DNA of 64,000 nt from assembly GCA_030615625.1 (NCBI GenBank), contig JAUWYX010000006.1, forward strand, positions 25,021 to 89,020, given 5' to 3'. This DNA is from Dehalococcoidia bacterium. GTDB lineage: Bacteria; Chloroflexota; Dehalococcoidia; GIF9; AB-539-J10. A program made the translations under genes and the position numbers. Shown here piece by piece: positions 8,064-16,669 of this stretch; the first letter of the stretch is position 1; each line of letters begins with the position of its first letter. A model generated the notes under the pieces. The model made no database searches. It worked only from the letters and a program-made list of their open reading frames with translations, and had not been told where the DNA came from.

Positions 8064-9056
8064 ATGGCTAGCTTGGTAGTATGTGGCGCCATAAACTGGG
8101 ATATTAGCTGCTTCGTAGAGCGGCTGCCGGTGCCCGGTGAAGAAGTTATCATAAAACACATCACTCGAGTATCCGGAGGGACAGGGGGCAACGTTGCTGT
8201 GGCGGCAGCACGGATTTTGGGGGCTGAAGAAGTTGCCCTGATAGGCGCTCTGGGGAAGGATGACATTGCTCGCCAGCAAATTGCCGCCCTCGAGGACGAA
8301 GGAGTCATCACTGAGGACATCGACCGCATTGCGGGAGAAGAATCGGGGCAGGCTTATATTCTGGTTGACCAAGCAGGACAAAACGTTATTGCCAGTCATC
8401 TGGGGGCGAATGCCAGGCTGAGTCTGGAACACCTGAACAAAGCAGAGCTTAAGCAGCAGCTACAGGAATGTCGAGGCATAGTCCTCACCGATCCGCCTTT
8501 AGAGGTAGCAGAGGAGCTAATAAACCTGGCAAAGCAGCGTGCTGTCCCCGTGTTGTGGGACCCGGGAATTTTGATAGGCCCAAATCCGGAAGCATTGCAG
8601 TCTCTTGCCAGACAGGCAGAAGTCCTCTTCTTAAATGAGACAGAGGCGGGTGCTCTACTGGGAACAAGTGAATTGAACATGAACTTGCAGCGATTACAGA
8701 AACTAGGATTCAGCAATCACATGGTGCTCAAACTTGGTGCTCAGGGGGCAGCCATGCTTGAACCGGCTAGTGGTATGGTGACACAAATCCCAGCCTTGCC
8801 TCTCAAGAAGCTGGGTCTAAATGTGGTTAACACGGTGGGTTGTGGAGATGTCTTCGCTGGCGTCTTTGCTGCCTATCATGTTCTGGGTGCCGATCTACGA
8901 AAGTCGCTTGTCATGGCCAGTACTGCGGCGAGTCTTAACGCCACCAAATCTGAGACACGAGGTAGCCCCGACCGAGCAACATTAGAGGCGATAGAGGAAC
9001 AGTTCCGCGATCTTGGCTTCACAATTCAGGAATACAGGAGCTCCAGAGGCTGCTGA
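8064..9056 (+). CDS. PfkB-family carbohydrate/nucleoside kinase (ribokinase-like)
   Basis: A 330-residue sugar or nucleoside kinase. The N-terminal GGTGGNVAVAAARILG is the first PfkB signature, and VNTVGCGDVFAGVFAAY near residue 260 is the second, with catalytic Asp in GCGD. The start codon follows the hydrolase stop by one base, so translation is probably coupled. The pairing suggests a role as ribokinase or nucleoside kinase. PfkB sequence alone does not settle which. Confidence 0.9.
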   Translation: MASLVVCGAINWDISCFVERLPVPGEEVIIKHITRVSGGTGGNVAVAAARILGAEEVALIGALGKDDIARQQIAALEDEGVITEDIDRIAGEESGQAYILVDQAGQNVIASHLGANARLSLEHLNKAELKQQLQECRGIVLTDPPLEVAEELINLAKQRAVPVLWDPGILIGPNPEALQSLARQAEVLFLNETEAGALLGTSELNMNLQRLQKLGFSNHMVLKLGAQGAAMLEPASGMVTQIPALPLKKLGLNVVNTVGCGDVFAGVFAAYHVLGADLRKSLVMASTAASLNATKSETRGSPDRATLEAIEEQFRDLGFTIQEYRSSRGC

Positions 9057-9074
9057 GTCACTATTTCCGATAAG

Positions 9075-10013
9075 ATGTCTGAATTCCGGACTCAATTAAA
9101 AATAGGCCTCCACACGGGAATCAAAAAGGGGTGGAGTAGTTTTGTCTGGATATGCAAAATCATCGTCCCTGTCTCCTTTGTTGCAGCTCTTATTCAGTGG
9201 ACTGGTTGGCTAAGTCAACTAGATTTCTTGCTACACCCCTTAATGAGCGTGATCAATCTGCCTGCCGCAGCAGCATTACCAATCGTCGTCGCAATAACAG
9301 TAAGCTTTTACGCGGGGATCGCCATCATTGTGGTACTTCCTTTTTCCATTCAACAAATTATCTTGATCGCCTTGTTCATAACCATTGCCCACATGCTCAT
9401 TGCCGAAGGCATAGTCCAGCATAAATCTGGTTTAAATGTCATCAAAGCAACCCTGGTTCGTATTGGCGCAGCTGCTTTGTCTGTGTTCGTTGTGTCTCAA
9501 ATTTTCACTGATACCAGCCAGAGCATTAGTTTGCCAGCCAGCCTTGCAAGTCAGACTCCGTTTATTGAGGTTCTGAAGGGCTGGGCTATTGACACACTAC
9601 GCCTATGTGGCAGGATTTTCCTAATCATTATGCTGGTTATGACGGCGCTCTCTGCCTCAGAGTCTCTAGGATGGATCAAATATCTGGTCAAGTTTTTCAG
9701 GCCGTTGATGAAAATCCTCGGACTTTCGGATCGGGCAGCAACGATGTGGGTAATGGGCGCTGGGTTTGGCCTGCTATATGGGAGCGCCGTTATTATGGAG
9801 GAAGCTAAGAAGGAAGATCTAACAAAGGAAGAACTGGAACATCTGCAGATTTCTATTGGCATCAACCACAGTATAGTGGAAGAAACTGGCTTATTCTTGG
9901 CGTTAGGAGTAAATCCTTTGTGGTTATTGATACCCCGGTTTGTCGCAGCCACGATAGCAGTTCACGGTCTCCGCGCCATACAGTATCTTAAGAGCAAGTT
10001 ATTTCCTAAGTGA
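9075..10013 (+). CDS. Nucleoside-recognition (Gate) domain membrane protein, SpmA/SpmB-like
   Basis: A 312-residue polytopic protein with about seven or eight hydrophobic segments arranged as two similar halves. Each half carries the pattern of the Gate domain shared by nucleoside transporters and spore maturation proteins (N-terminal GWSSFVWICKIIVPVSFVAA, second half GRIFLIIMLVMTAL and GLSDRAATMWVMGAGFGLLYG). The acidic EEAKKEDLTKEELEHL loop lies before the last helices. It follows the nucleoside hydrolase and kinase genes, so membrane transport or sensing of nucleosides is a reasonable inference. Confidence 0.8.
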   Translation: MSEFRTQLKIGLHTGIKKGWSSFVWICKIIVPVSFVAALIQWTGWLSQLDFLLHPLMSVINLPAAAALPIVVAITVSFYAGIAIIVVLPFSIQQIILIALFITIAHMLIAEGIVQHKSGLNVIKATLVRIGAAALSVFVVSQIFTDTSQSISLPASLASQTPFIEVLKGWAIDTLRLCGRIFLIIMLVMTALSASESLGWIKYLVKFFRPLMKILGLSDRAATMWVMGAGFGLLYGSAVIMEEAKKEDLTKEELEHLQISIGINHSIVEETGLFLALGVNPLWLLIPRFVAATIAVHGLRAIQYLKSKLFPK

Positions 10014-10245
10014 CTCCTCATAGCATGGCCAGGGTAGATCAGTGCTTTAAGTCCGAATTTGACAGCCCCAACCAGGCTCATTTAGAGGAAGTGGTGAAGC
10101 ACAGCCGTCAATTTGGATTCAAGACTCAGAAACACAAACTCTCTTCAGAATACCAGACTACCCCGGTTAGAGCAAAGATTCACACTCTGTGTCGATTCCC
10201 ATTCAGCTGCTTTGGGTAAGTGCAGCGAGGTTCCATCTCGCTATA

Positions 10246-10467
10246 CTACTCTTGCACAACCTCCATGACTTTATTTCTGCTTCTAAAGCCGCTGAGAATC
10301 CTGACCTGGCTCTGGGGAACGCCGAAATGCTCTGCCAGTAATTTGATGACTGCCTGGTTGGCCTTGCCCTCTTTCGGCGGCTCTTTAACCTTGATTATGA
10401 AGCTATCCCCTTCCCGGCTAAGCTCTTCGGTCTTGGAACTGGGCTTTACCTTAACCTGGATTTTCAT
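10246..10467 (-). CDS. DUF167 (YggU) small conserved protein
   Basis: A 73-residue protein of the YggU/UPF0235 family. KVKPSSKTEE at the N-terminus, VKEPPKEGKANQAVIKLLAEHFG in the middle and SGFRSRNKVM at the end fit the family along its whole length. The function is unknown. The ATG at 10467 lies inside the 3' end of mtaB (overlap of 17 bp), so it is co-translated with mtaB. A TTG codon just before the ATG is not needed. Confidence 0.88.
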   Translation of the reverse strand: MKIQVKVKPSSKTEELSREGDSFIIKVKEPPKEGKANQAVIKLLAEHFGVPQSQVRILSGFRSRNKVMEVVQE

Positions 10468-11728
10468 CAATCACCTCTCCCCATATTCCCTGGTTATGAA
10501 ATCCTACGAGCTTAACAGGTGTTATCTCATTGTTCAGGGACTTTTCGCTGTGGGTAAATACCCTGATATAGTTGCTGGTCAGCCCTGAGTATATGCTGCT
10601 TCCGGGACTGGTTTCCTTCTCCCACAGAACCGCCATAGTTTGCCCCAAGAACTGCTCACAGAAGCTGCGCCGGGAGTTTCGAGATAGCTCTAGCATCCGC
10701 TGGTTGCGCTCTTGTTTAACTTTGTCTTTTATCTGCTCGGGCATCCTGGCTGCTGCTGTCTCAGGGCGGGGCGAGAAGGGGAAGACATGGATGTTGGCAA
10801 AGCCAGCTTGCTGGCAAAAAGAGTAGCTCTGTTCAAATTCTTCAGCGCTTTCCCCGGGGAGACCAACCATGATATCTGTGGTGATAGCCACCTCTGGTAT
10901 CTTCTCTTTAATCAAATTTATTGTTCTCTGATATTGGTCCAGAGAGTAGCTTCTGCTCATCCTTTTAAGCACGGTCTCGCTTCCACTTTGTAGCGCTAAG
11001 TGGAAATGCCGACAAAGCCTTTCATCCTGCCACAAGGCAAGAAACTCAGAGGATATTTCCGAAGGCTGTAAAGACGATAGACGTAATCTCTCGATGTCTG
11101 TGTTGCGGAGAATACGCTGAACCAAATCCCTGAGGTCAGTACTACCATCTCTATAGGAGCCGACCTTTGTCCCTGTGAGGACAAGTTCTTTGTAACCGAG
11201 GGTCACCTTTTGCTTAACTTCGTCAATTATCTGGGAAGCGGGCAAGGAATATTCGTGGGGTCTTACTTTGGGCACAATGCAATATGTGCAGGGGCTATGA
11301 CAGCCATCCTGAATCTTTATCAGGCTACGAGTCCTAATGGTGACAGCGAGCATCTGGGATTGCTTTGTTTCACCCTCACCCAGTCCTCTCCTTTCGAGGG
11401 AGAGGGTTTGGGTAAGGGCAAGCAGGTGCTCTTTCTCTTTGTTATCAACTACGAGGTCAGCAAGCCGAGCTAGCTCTTGACGATTTCTTTGGGCATAGCA
11501 GCCGGTGGCGATAATTAGGGCCTGGGGATTTCTTCGCCTTGCCAGCCTGAGCCAGTGGCGTGACTTGCGGTCGGCAATATGGGTGACTGTGCAAGTATTG
11601 GCAATATAAATATCTGCCTCTTCACCGGGAGTAACAAGTTGAAATCCGGCTTTGCTAAAACGATTAGCCAGAGATTCCGTCTCGGCCTGATTGAGCTTAC
11701 ACCCTAATGTATAGAAAGCCACCCTCAT
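10451..11728 (-). CDS. mtaB: tRNA threonylcarbamoyladenosine methylthiotransferase, MtaB type
   Basis: A radical SAM enzyme that adds a methylthio group to t6A37 of tRNA. N-terminal UPF0004 domain: TLGCKLNQAETE, ANTCTV and ATGCYAQ carry the three Cys of the auxiliary 4Fe-4S cluster. The radical SAM CHSPCTYC is near residue 142. A TRAM-like region closes the protein. The linker just before the radical SAM Cys contains SLERRGLGEGE, encoded by a short hairpin repeat at 11371-11419 and absent from normal MtaB linkers. The frame is kept, so the enzyme is probably functional. Confidence 0.92.
   Translation of the reverse strand: MRVAFYTLGCKLNQAETESLANRFSKAGFQLVTPGEEADIYIANTCTVTHIADRKSRHWLRLARRRNPQALIIATGCYAQRNRQELARLADLVVDNKEKEHLLALTQTLSLERRGLGEGETKQSQMLAVTIRTRSLIKIQDGCHSPCTYCIVPKVRPHEYSLPASQIIDEVKQKVTLGYKELVLTGTKVGSYRDGSTDLRDLVQRILRNTDIERLRLSSLQPSEISSEFLALWQDERLCRHFHLALQSGSETVLKRMSRSYSLDQYQRTINLIKEKIPEVAITTDIMVGLPGESAEEFEQSYSFCQQAGFANIHVFPFSPRPETAAARMPEQIKDKVKQERNQRMLELSRNSRRSFCEQFLGQTMAVLWEKETSPGSSIYSGLTSNYIRVFTHSEKSLNNEITPVKLVGFHNQGIWGEVIDENPG
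11371..11419. repeat. CTCTCC..GGAGAG hairpin repeat inside mtaB
   Basis: The sequence reads CACCCTCACCCAGTCCTCTC, then a TTTCGA loop, then the complementary GGGAGAGGGTTTGGGTAAG. It is a near-palindrome of the same type as at 39164 and 40870 and is read in frame within mtaB. Confidence 0.8.
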
Positions 11729-11807
11729 TTATATGGATTATATTTATTGCTTGGCTGAGTGGTCAAATTACTCTTAATCCGTGGTTTTGCCGATCAGGAA
11801 GCCCTAC

Positions 11808-11886
11808 CTGTCATTGCGAGGAGCCGCAGGCGACGTGGCAATCTCTAAAAAGGATGTGAGATTGCTTCGCTTCGCTCGCAAAGACA
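11808..11886. repeat. Palindromic repeat, TGTCATTGCGAG family, intergenic copy before recJ
   Basis: CTGTCATTGCGAG at the left and GCTCGCAAAGACA at the right enclose GGCAATCTC and GAGATTGC inner arms. It lies in the divergent gap between mtaB and recJ (11729-11947), which otherwise shows no gene. Confidence 0.9.
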
Positions 11887-11947
11887 TTTTGTTAAAGCCT
11901 TTTCTGTGATATAGTTAGCGATTCTAGCCAAGGCATTAAACTGAGGT

Positions 11948-13639
11948 GTGAAATTGAATCAACGGACTCGATGGAAAATCCGGCCTCCAGTGCCTGATGA
12001 GTACTTAAATGCTTCTGACCTTTCTCCTCTAGTTGCTCAACTTCTCTACAATCGTGGTGTTAAACTGGAAGACATCGACCTTTTTTTGTCTGTTGACCGT
12101 AGGCTGGAGGGTAATCCTTTCCTCCTTCCTGATATATCACAGGCTGTAAGCAGGGTCTATAAAGCCGTGCTTTCCCGGGAAAAGATTGCCGTCTATGGTG
12201 ACTTTGATGTTGACGGCGTCACAGCCATAGTTATTCTTGTTGAGGGGCTGTCAAGGCTTGGTGCTGAAGTTATTCCCTATATTCCTGACCGCGTCAACGA
12301 AGGCCACGGATTAAAGATTTCGGCTCTGGAGAAGCTTCGTGCCCAGGGAGCTAATTTGGTCATTACTGTTGATTGTGGCGTAACTGACCTCAAAGAGGTA
12401 AAACAAACTCAAGACATGGGGATGGATATGATTATCACCGACCATCACATCCCGCTAAGAAGCCTACCTCGAGCCATAGCTGTGATTGACCCGAAACGAA
12501 AGGATTCAGTTTATCCATATCCGGATCTGGCCGGTGCAGGTGTTGCCTTCAAGCTTCTGCAAGCGCTGTTTCACAAAGATGACAGGGAGAAATGGCTAAC
12601 CAGATTGCTGGACCTAGTAGTTTTGGCCACTGTTACCGATTTAGTTACCCTCGTTGGCGAGAATCGTTACCTGGTAAAGGAAGGGCTGAGAGAGCTTAAT
12701 AATAGCTCCCGCGTGGGAATTCAGGAAATGGTTAAATTGGCCGGGCTGAAGCCAGGTGAACTTGATGCTGAAGATATCTCCTGGGTACTGGGGCCTCGCC
12801 TCAATGCTGCAGGCAGGATGAACAATGCCTCCACCAGTTACCAGCTGCTCACCACTCAGTCATCAGAGGAAGCTCGCCTCCTGGCCCTGGAACTAGGGGA
12901 AAAGAATGCCGAGCGGCAAAAATTAACCAAGGAAGTATTAAGCCGAGCGAGGGAGAAACTAGCCACCAAACTACACCTGCCGGTGCTTATAGAGGGCGAC
13001 GAAAGCTACTCCATCGGTGTTATCGGGCTTGTTGCCGGCAAGCTCGCAGATGAATTTTATAAGCCTGCTATCATCATCAACCTGGGTCCGGAGTCATGTC
13101 AAGGTAGCTGTCGCAGCATAGCTGAGTTCGATATTGTGTCTGCTTTAGCAGAATGTCATGACTTACTTACCGCCTTTGGTGGCCATCCCTTAGCTGCTGG
13201 CTTCACCGTAATGCGCCAAAATTTGGCTCAGCTAGAGGAACGGATTACCGGACTAGCTATGGACCAATTAGGTCGTCTTGACCTTTGCCCGGAACTAGCG
13301 ATTGATGCCGAGCTTCCCTTAGCTACTTTTAGTGGAGAGGCCTTTAATCTTATCCAAAAGTTGAGCCCTTTTGGTCGGGGCAATCCACAGCCGACCTTTC
13401 TCACTCGACAGGTTGAGGTAATTGAGTGTCGTAACTTCGGCAACCAGGGCGAATGGCTGAGACTAAAACTCAAACAGGGAAATGTAACCTGGCAAGCTGT
13501 CGATTTTGAGTCGCAGAGAAAACAGGAGGAAATTCCGTCTCACATGGATATTGTGTATAACCTGGAAAAAAGCCGCTGGAATGGAGAAGAGGTGCTAAGC
13601 CTTAATCTTCTTGATTTTGCTCCGACTCAGCTCCGCTAG
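11948..13639 (+). CDS. recJ: Single-strand 5'-3' exonuclease RecJ
   Basis: A 563-residue DHH-superfamily exonuclease in recombination and mismatch repair. Motifs in order are YGDFDVDGVTA (about residue 80), VDCG, TDHH, DLAGAGVAFKL, GPRLNAAGRM (DHHA1 side) and GGHPLAAGF near residue 415, followed by the OB-like C-terminal domain. All metal ligands are visible. GTG 11948 is only 1 nt from GAGG. TTG 11954 has GAGG at 7 nt and may be the real start. The 3' end overlaps lgt tail-to-tail by 38 bp. Confidence 0.95.
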   Translation: MKLNQRTRWKIRPPVPDEYLNASDLSPLVAQLLYNRGVKLEDIDLFLSVDRRLEGNPFLLPDISQAVSRVYKAVLSREKIAVYGDFDVDGVTAIVILVEGLSRLGAEVIPYIPDRVNEGHGLKISALEKLRAQGANLVITVDCGVTDLKEVKQTQDMGMDMIITDHHIPLRSLPRAIAVIDPKRKDSVYPYPDLAGAGVAFKLLQALFHKDDREKWLTRLLDLVVLATVTDLVTLVGENRYLVKEGLRELNNSSRVGIQEMVKLAGLKPGELDAEDISWVLGPRLNAAGRMNNASTSYQLLTTQSSEEARLLALELGEKNAERQKLTKEVLSRAREKLATKLHLPVLIEGDESYSIGVIGLVAGKLADEFYKPAIIINLGPESCQGSCRSIAEFDIVSALAECHDLLTAFGGHPLAAGFTVMRQNLAQLEERITGLAMDQLGRLDLCPELAIDAELPLATFSGEAFNLIQKLSPFGRGNPQPTFLTRQVEVIECRNFGNQGEWLRLKLKQGNVTWQAVDFESQRKQEEIPSHMDIVYNLEKSRWNGEEVLSLNLLDFAPTQLR

Positions 13640-14447
13640 CAAGCTCGGCCACCAAAGCCTGTTTCTTGAATTGGCGCAGCTTGATAATAAGCCAGGGCAA
13701 AAATATCACCAACATGGCTAAGTCAATAAGTTGAGCGTTATCAAGCCACAAGAACAAAGGTTCGCGGCCAGCACGGAGAAACCTCAAGCTAAGATCACCG
13801 ATGGCATAAATACAAAAGAAAAAGAACAAGAGGCCGCCTTCGGGCTTAAATTTTCCTCGAAGTCGCCACACTATAGCAAAAACTATCAGGTTCCATAATA
13901 CATGGTAAATCTGAGTGGGGTATAGTGGCACCCCCCAATATTCAGGAGGCATGGTATTCCGAGGGGTATAGATTACTGCCAACGGGAAAAACTGAAATGG
14001 GCTGGGCTGGCCGTTGCAGCAGCCGTTTAGTGTGCAACCAATCCTGCCTATGGCTAGGGCTAAAGGCGCCCCCACAGCAAAGGCATCGCCTATACCAAGT
14101 AGGGCGGAGAAGCGCATTCTCGTCACCCCCATATAGATCAACGCTGCCACAATGATGCCAATAATCATCCCCATTTGAGCAAGGCCGGCAAAGCCGATAA
14201 TCTCTCGGGGGTTGGCCATGAAATGCTCCCAATAATAGATTACATATGCCAGCCGGCCTCCGATAAGGCCGCCAATAATACCCCAAAAGGCAAGGCTGTA
14301 AATATCACGGGTGATGCCTAGCTTTTTTGCTTCCCTGAGCATAATGACTAACAGCGACGCAACCCCTACAGCTGCCATAATCCCATACCACCGTATCGTT
14401 AGGGAGCCAATGGTAAAAGCAACGGGGTCTATGCTGATAGTGAGCAT
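13602..14447 (-). CDS. lgt: Prolipoprotein diacylglyceryl transferase
   Basis: An inner-membrane enzyme that attaches diacylglycerol to the lipobox Cys of preprolipoproteins. The 281-residue protein has about seven membrane helices. GGRLAYVIYY, the Lgt signature region ALAIGRIGCTLNGCC and YPTQIYHVLWN are present. The tail is a charged cytoplasmic stretch ending QNQED. It would act on lipoproteins such as the BtuF-like receptor in this window. The gene converges on recJ, with an overlap in the last 38 bp. Confidence 0.94.
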   Translation of the reverse strand: MLTISIDPVAFTIGSLTIRWYGIMAAVGVASLLVIMLREAKKLGITRDIYSLAFWGIIGGLIGGRLAYVIYYWEHFMANPREIIGFAGLAQMGMIIGIIVAALIYMGVTRMRFSALLGIGDAFAVGAPLALAIGRIGCTLNGCCNGQPSPFQFFPLAVIYTPRNTMPPEYWGVPLYPTQIYHVLWNLIVFAIVWRLRGKFKPEGGLLFFFFCIYAIGDLSLRFLRAGREPLFLWLDNAQLIDLAMLVIFLPWLIIKLRQFKKQALVAELASGAESEQNQED

Positions 14448-14465
14448 TTATCTTTTCCTTTCGGT

Positions 14466-15545
14466 TTAAGAGAAAATAGCATTGACAAAGACCTCAGCAT
14501 CAAAGGGAGCCATGTCCTGTAATTTTTCACCAGTACCAATATAAGAAATTGGTATATTTAACTGGTCGCAGATGGCAAATACTATGCCGCCTCTGGCTGT
14601 GCCATCCAGCTTGGCTAGGAAAATATCGGTGACGTCCACAGCTTCGGTGAAATGTTTGGCCTGGGCCAGTCCATTTTGCCCTGTGGTAGCGTCCATTACT
14701 AGCAAAACTTGATGAGGGGCTGAAGCATCGTGCTTAGCTACCACTCTCTTTATCTTCTTGAGTTCTTCCATAAGATTAAACTTGGTATGAAGGCGACCAG
14801 CAGTATCGATAATCACCAATTGAGCATGGCGGCTATAGCCGGCCTGAACGGCATCATAGGCAACTGCTCCGGGGTCGCCACCGGGTTGATGGGCGATGAC
14901 TTCGGCACCTACTTTCCCTCCCCAGTGTTTAAGCTGCTCAATAGCTGCTGCCCGGAAGGTATCCGCTGCCGCCAGGATAACTCGCTTTCCCTGCGAAGTG
15001 AAACCATAAGCCAGCTTGGCAATGCTTGTCGTCTTGCCCGAGCCGTTCACGCCGACCACAAGGATAACCTGAGGAGATTCTGCCCCTTCACTCAGCCTGC
15101 CCTGAGTATTGTAAGATTCCTCGCGAAGATTATCTTGAGCGAGATTAGATTCTTCGCTTCGCTCAGAATGACAGGAGGCGAGGGACTCAGAATGACTGGA
15201 TGTTACTCCGAGCGAAGCGAGAGGTCTCGATGGAGGGACGCTTAGTAAGTTTATCATCTCCTCTTTCAAAGCTTCCCGTATCTGTGATACCTCTGAAAGC
15301 CTGTCTGTTTTCACCTGCTGTTTGACTTTGCTCAGGAGTTTGCTCGTAGTCTCTACACCAACATCAGCCGAGGCAAGCAACCCTTCTAATTCCTCCCAGA
15401 CCTCATCCCCGAAGGCGTCCCGGTTAAAAATATTAGCTATCTTGCCAAACCAGGTTTCTTTGCTTCTTTTTACTCCTGGTTCAGTCTTTTTTAACAAATC
15501 AAGCAAGCCGCCTCCATCATCAAGGGTACCCGTATATAATAGCAC
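14466..15545 (-). CDS. ftsY: Signal recognition particle receptor FtsY with repeat-encoded insertion
   Basis: The SRP GTPase receptor at the membrane. NG-domain motifs: VNGSGKTTSIAKLA (P-loop), DTFRAAAIEQL, DTAGRLH, KLDGTARGG and the C-terminal IPISYIGTGEKLQDM. The acidic A domain is nearly absent, which is common outside proteobacteria. Between the N domain (ends near residue 100) and the G domain (starts near 152) lies a ~48-residue, Ser/Glu-rich insertion with CHSERSEESN, encoded by palindromic repeats at 15111-15230 and in frame. The ORF begins at ATG 15545. TTG 15506 has GGAGG 4 nt upstream and would start directly at LLDLLKKTEPG, so it is the likelier start. Confidence 0.94.
   Translation of the reverse strand: MLLYTGTLDDGGGLLDLLKKTEPGVKRSKETWFGKIANIFNRDAFGDEVWEELEGLLASADVGVETTSKLLSKVKQQVKTDRLSEVSQIREALKEEMINLLSVPPSRPLASLGVTSSHSESLASCHSERSEESNLAQDNLREESYNTQGRLSEGAESPQVILVVGVNGSGKTTSIAKLAYGFTSQGKRVILAAADTFRAAAIEQLKHWGGKVGAEVIAHQPGGDPGAVAYDAVQAGYSRHAQLVIIDTAGRLHTKFNLMEELKKIKRVVAKHDASAPHQVLLVMDATTGQNGLAQAKHFTEAVDVTDIFLAKLDGTARGGIVFAICDQLNIPISYIGTGEKLQDMAPFDAEVFVNAIFS
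15111..15230. repeat. Palindromic repeat cluster inside ftsY
   Basis: Two or more repeat pieces lie side by side: a copy with GAAGATTATCTTGAGCGAGAT and CTTCGCTTCGCTCAGAATGACAG, then a second with CAGAATGACTGGATG and CTCCGAGCGAAGCGAGAGG. The total length keeps the ftsY frame open, and the sequence falls between two structured domains. Confidence 0.8.
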
Positions 15546-15561
15546 AAGTGCAGACGACTTT

Positions 15562-16191
15562 CTAGCTGGCGGTTTTCCGTCTTTCTGGCAAAGGTAGCTC
15601 CGGCTCCTTCCCCAGGAATAAAAGGGGATATACGATGTCGCTCATGCAGCAAGGAATCCAGACTGCCAGAAATAAAATCAAGAAGATAAAAGGAAGCAAA
15701 GGAATCCAATCAGCAGCTATTCCAAATGCCATGATATAGAATAAGGATGCCCAGGTACTTAACAATACGTGTCCAAAGTGTGGGATTCTGGTTGTTTGTT
15801 TCCAATAGCCGATGGCAATGCCAGCCAACGCAAAGAGATTTATCCACCATTCCTCGATAAAGGGCACATGAAACTCCATTTGGACATGGAGCAAGTTTCC
15901 TCCAAGATAAGGAATCATGGCATCGCTTATCGTGGCTATACCAAGCGATCCTGTCCAGCCAATCAAAATCACAGCCCAGATTTTGCCTTTCTTGTATCTC
16001 ATATACATAGAAGTGGTTACAAGTGCGCTCAATAACACATGGACTGGGTGTAAGGTGTAAAAAATAATGTCAGAAATATGGTGAGGAACATTGCCTAAAA
16101 CTACTATAACCGTGATGATAATGCCCGTGAGAGCGCCAAGAGCTGTGAAAGGGATATGCTCTTTGAGTTCTTTTGTTATTCGCCTGAGCAT
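15562..16191 (-). CDS. Uncharacterised His-containing polytopic membrane protein
   Basis: A 209-residue protein with about six hydrophobic segments. Potential metal-ligand residues lie at membrane edges: PHHISDIIFYTLHPVHVLLSA near residues 36-56, H(V)QMEFHVPF near 105 and IPHFGH near 137. It ends with a basic tail, LPERRKTAS. It starts 20 bp after a Fur-family regulator on the same strand and is probably in its operon, so a link to metal homeostasis is possible. I do not recognise the family. It is not an ABC permease or ZIP/CDF transporter by visible motifs. Confidence 0.7.
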   Translation of the reverse strand: MLRRITKELKEHIPFTALGALTGIIITVIVVLGNVPHHISDIIFYTLHPVHVLLSALVTTSMYMRYKKGKIWAVILIGWTGSLGIATISDAMIPYLGGNLLHVQMEFHVPFIEEWWINLFALAGIAIGYWKQTTRIPHFGHVLLSTWASLFYIMAFGIAADWIPLLPFIFLILFLAVWIPCCMSDIVYPLLFLGKEPELPLPERRKTAS

Positions 16192-16211
16192 TTCTTATTT
16201 TGCTAAGGGGG

Positions 16212-16634
16212 CTATTTTTTATAACACCGGGAGCAGAGTCCAGAAAATTCGGAAAGATGATGTTCGGTATGAAAGCCAAAATTCTGGGCGAAGTCGTTTT
16301 CCTCTTGGCATAATTCTTTGTCAGCAAATTCTCGAATGGCTCCGCAGTGCTGGCAGACCATGAAGCGGTGGCAGCCTTCTGTAGCATCTAGGCTACACTT
16401 CACAAATCCACCGCTGGATAGCATTTTGTGAGCTAGATTGAGGCTGCAAAGCAAATCAAGTATGCGATAGATGGTAACGTGGTTTAGATATTTGCCTCTG
16501 GTGTGCAAAATCCCCTGTATGTCGTAAGGGGAAAGTGGGTTTTCAATTTCTCCGAGCACCTCGAGCACCAGCTTCCGCGGCCTGGTTGCCTTGTGCCCCT
16601 GAGCTTGCAAAATTCGAATTGAGTCTCGAACCAT
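16212..16634 (-). CDS. Fur-family metalloregulator (Zur/PerR/Fur type)
   Basis: A 140-residue repressor. The N-terminal winged helix is HKATRPRKLVLEVL to VTIYRILDLLCSLNLAHKM. The dimerisation domain has CHRFMVCQHCGAIREF (C-x2-C) and the C-terminal CSRCYKK (C-x2-C) for a structural zinc, plus HTEHHLSEF regulatory His residues. Motifs do not separate Fur, Zur and PerR. There is no Shine-Dalgarno, and a good promoter places the transcription start at the ATG itself. The His-rich membrane protein follows 20 bp later. Confidence 0.92.
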   Translation of the reverse strand: MVRDSIRILQAQGHKATRPRKLVLEVLGEIENPLSPYDIQGILHTRGKYLNHVTIYRILDLLCSLNLAHKMLSSGGFVKCSLDATEGCHRFMVCQHCGAIREFADKELCQEENDFAQNFGFHTEHHLSEFSGLCSRCYKK

Positions 16635-16669
16635 GGCAATATTATAATGAAACCAAGGGCTAAATGCAA
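16634..16669 (-). promoter_or_regulatory. Promoter of the Fur-family gene, start point at the start codon
   Basis: On the minus strand TTGCAT (16669-16664), a 17-bp spacer and TATAAT (16646-16641) put the start near 16634, the A of the ATG. The adjacent TGTAAT-AAT-GTTGCA (about 16665-16679) is a rough inverted repeat that could be an autoregulatory metal-box. That last point is speculative. Confidence 0.6.

Noticed and set aside
10010..10219. 69-codon plus-strand ORF after the nucleoside-recognition gene
   Set aside because: It starts at a GTG overlapping the previous stop, has an unconvincing composition and no recognisable family. The stretch 10014-10245 is treated as non-coding.
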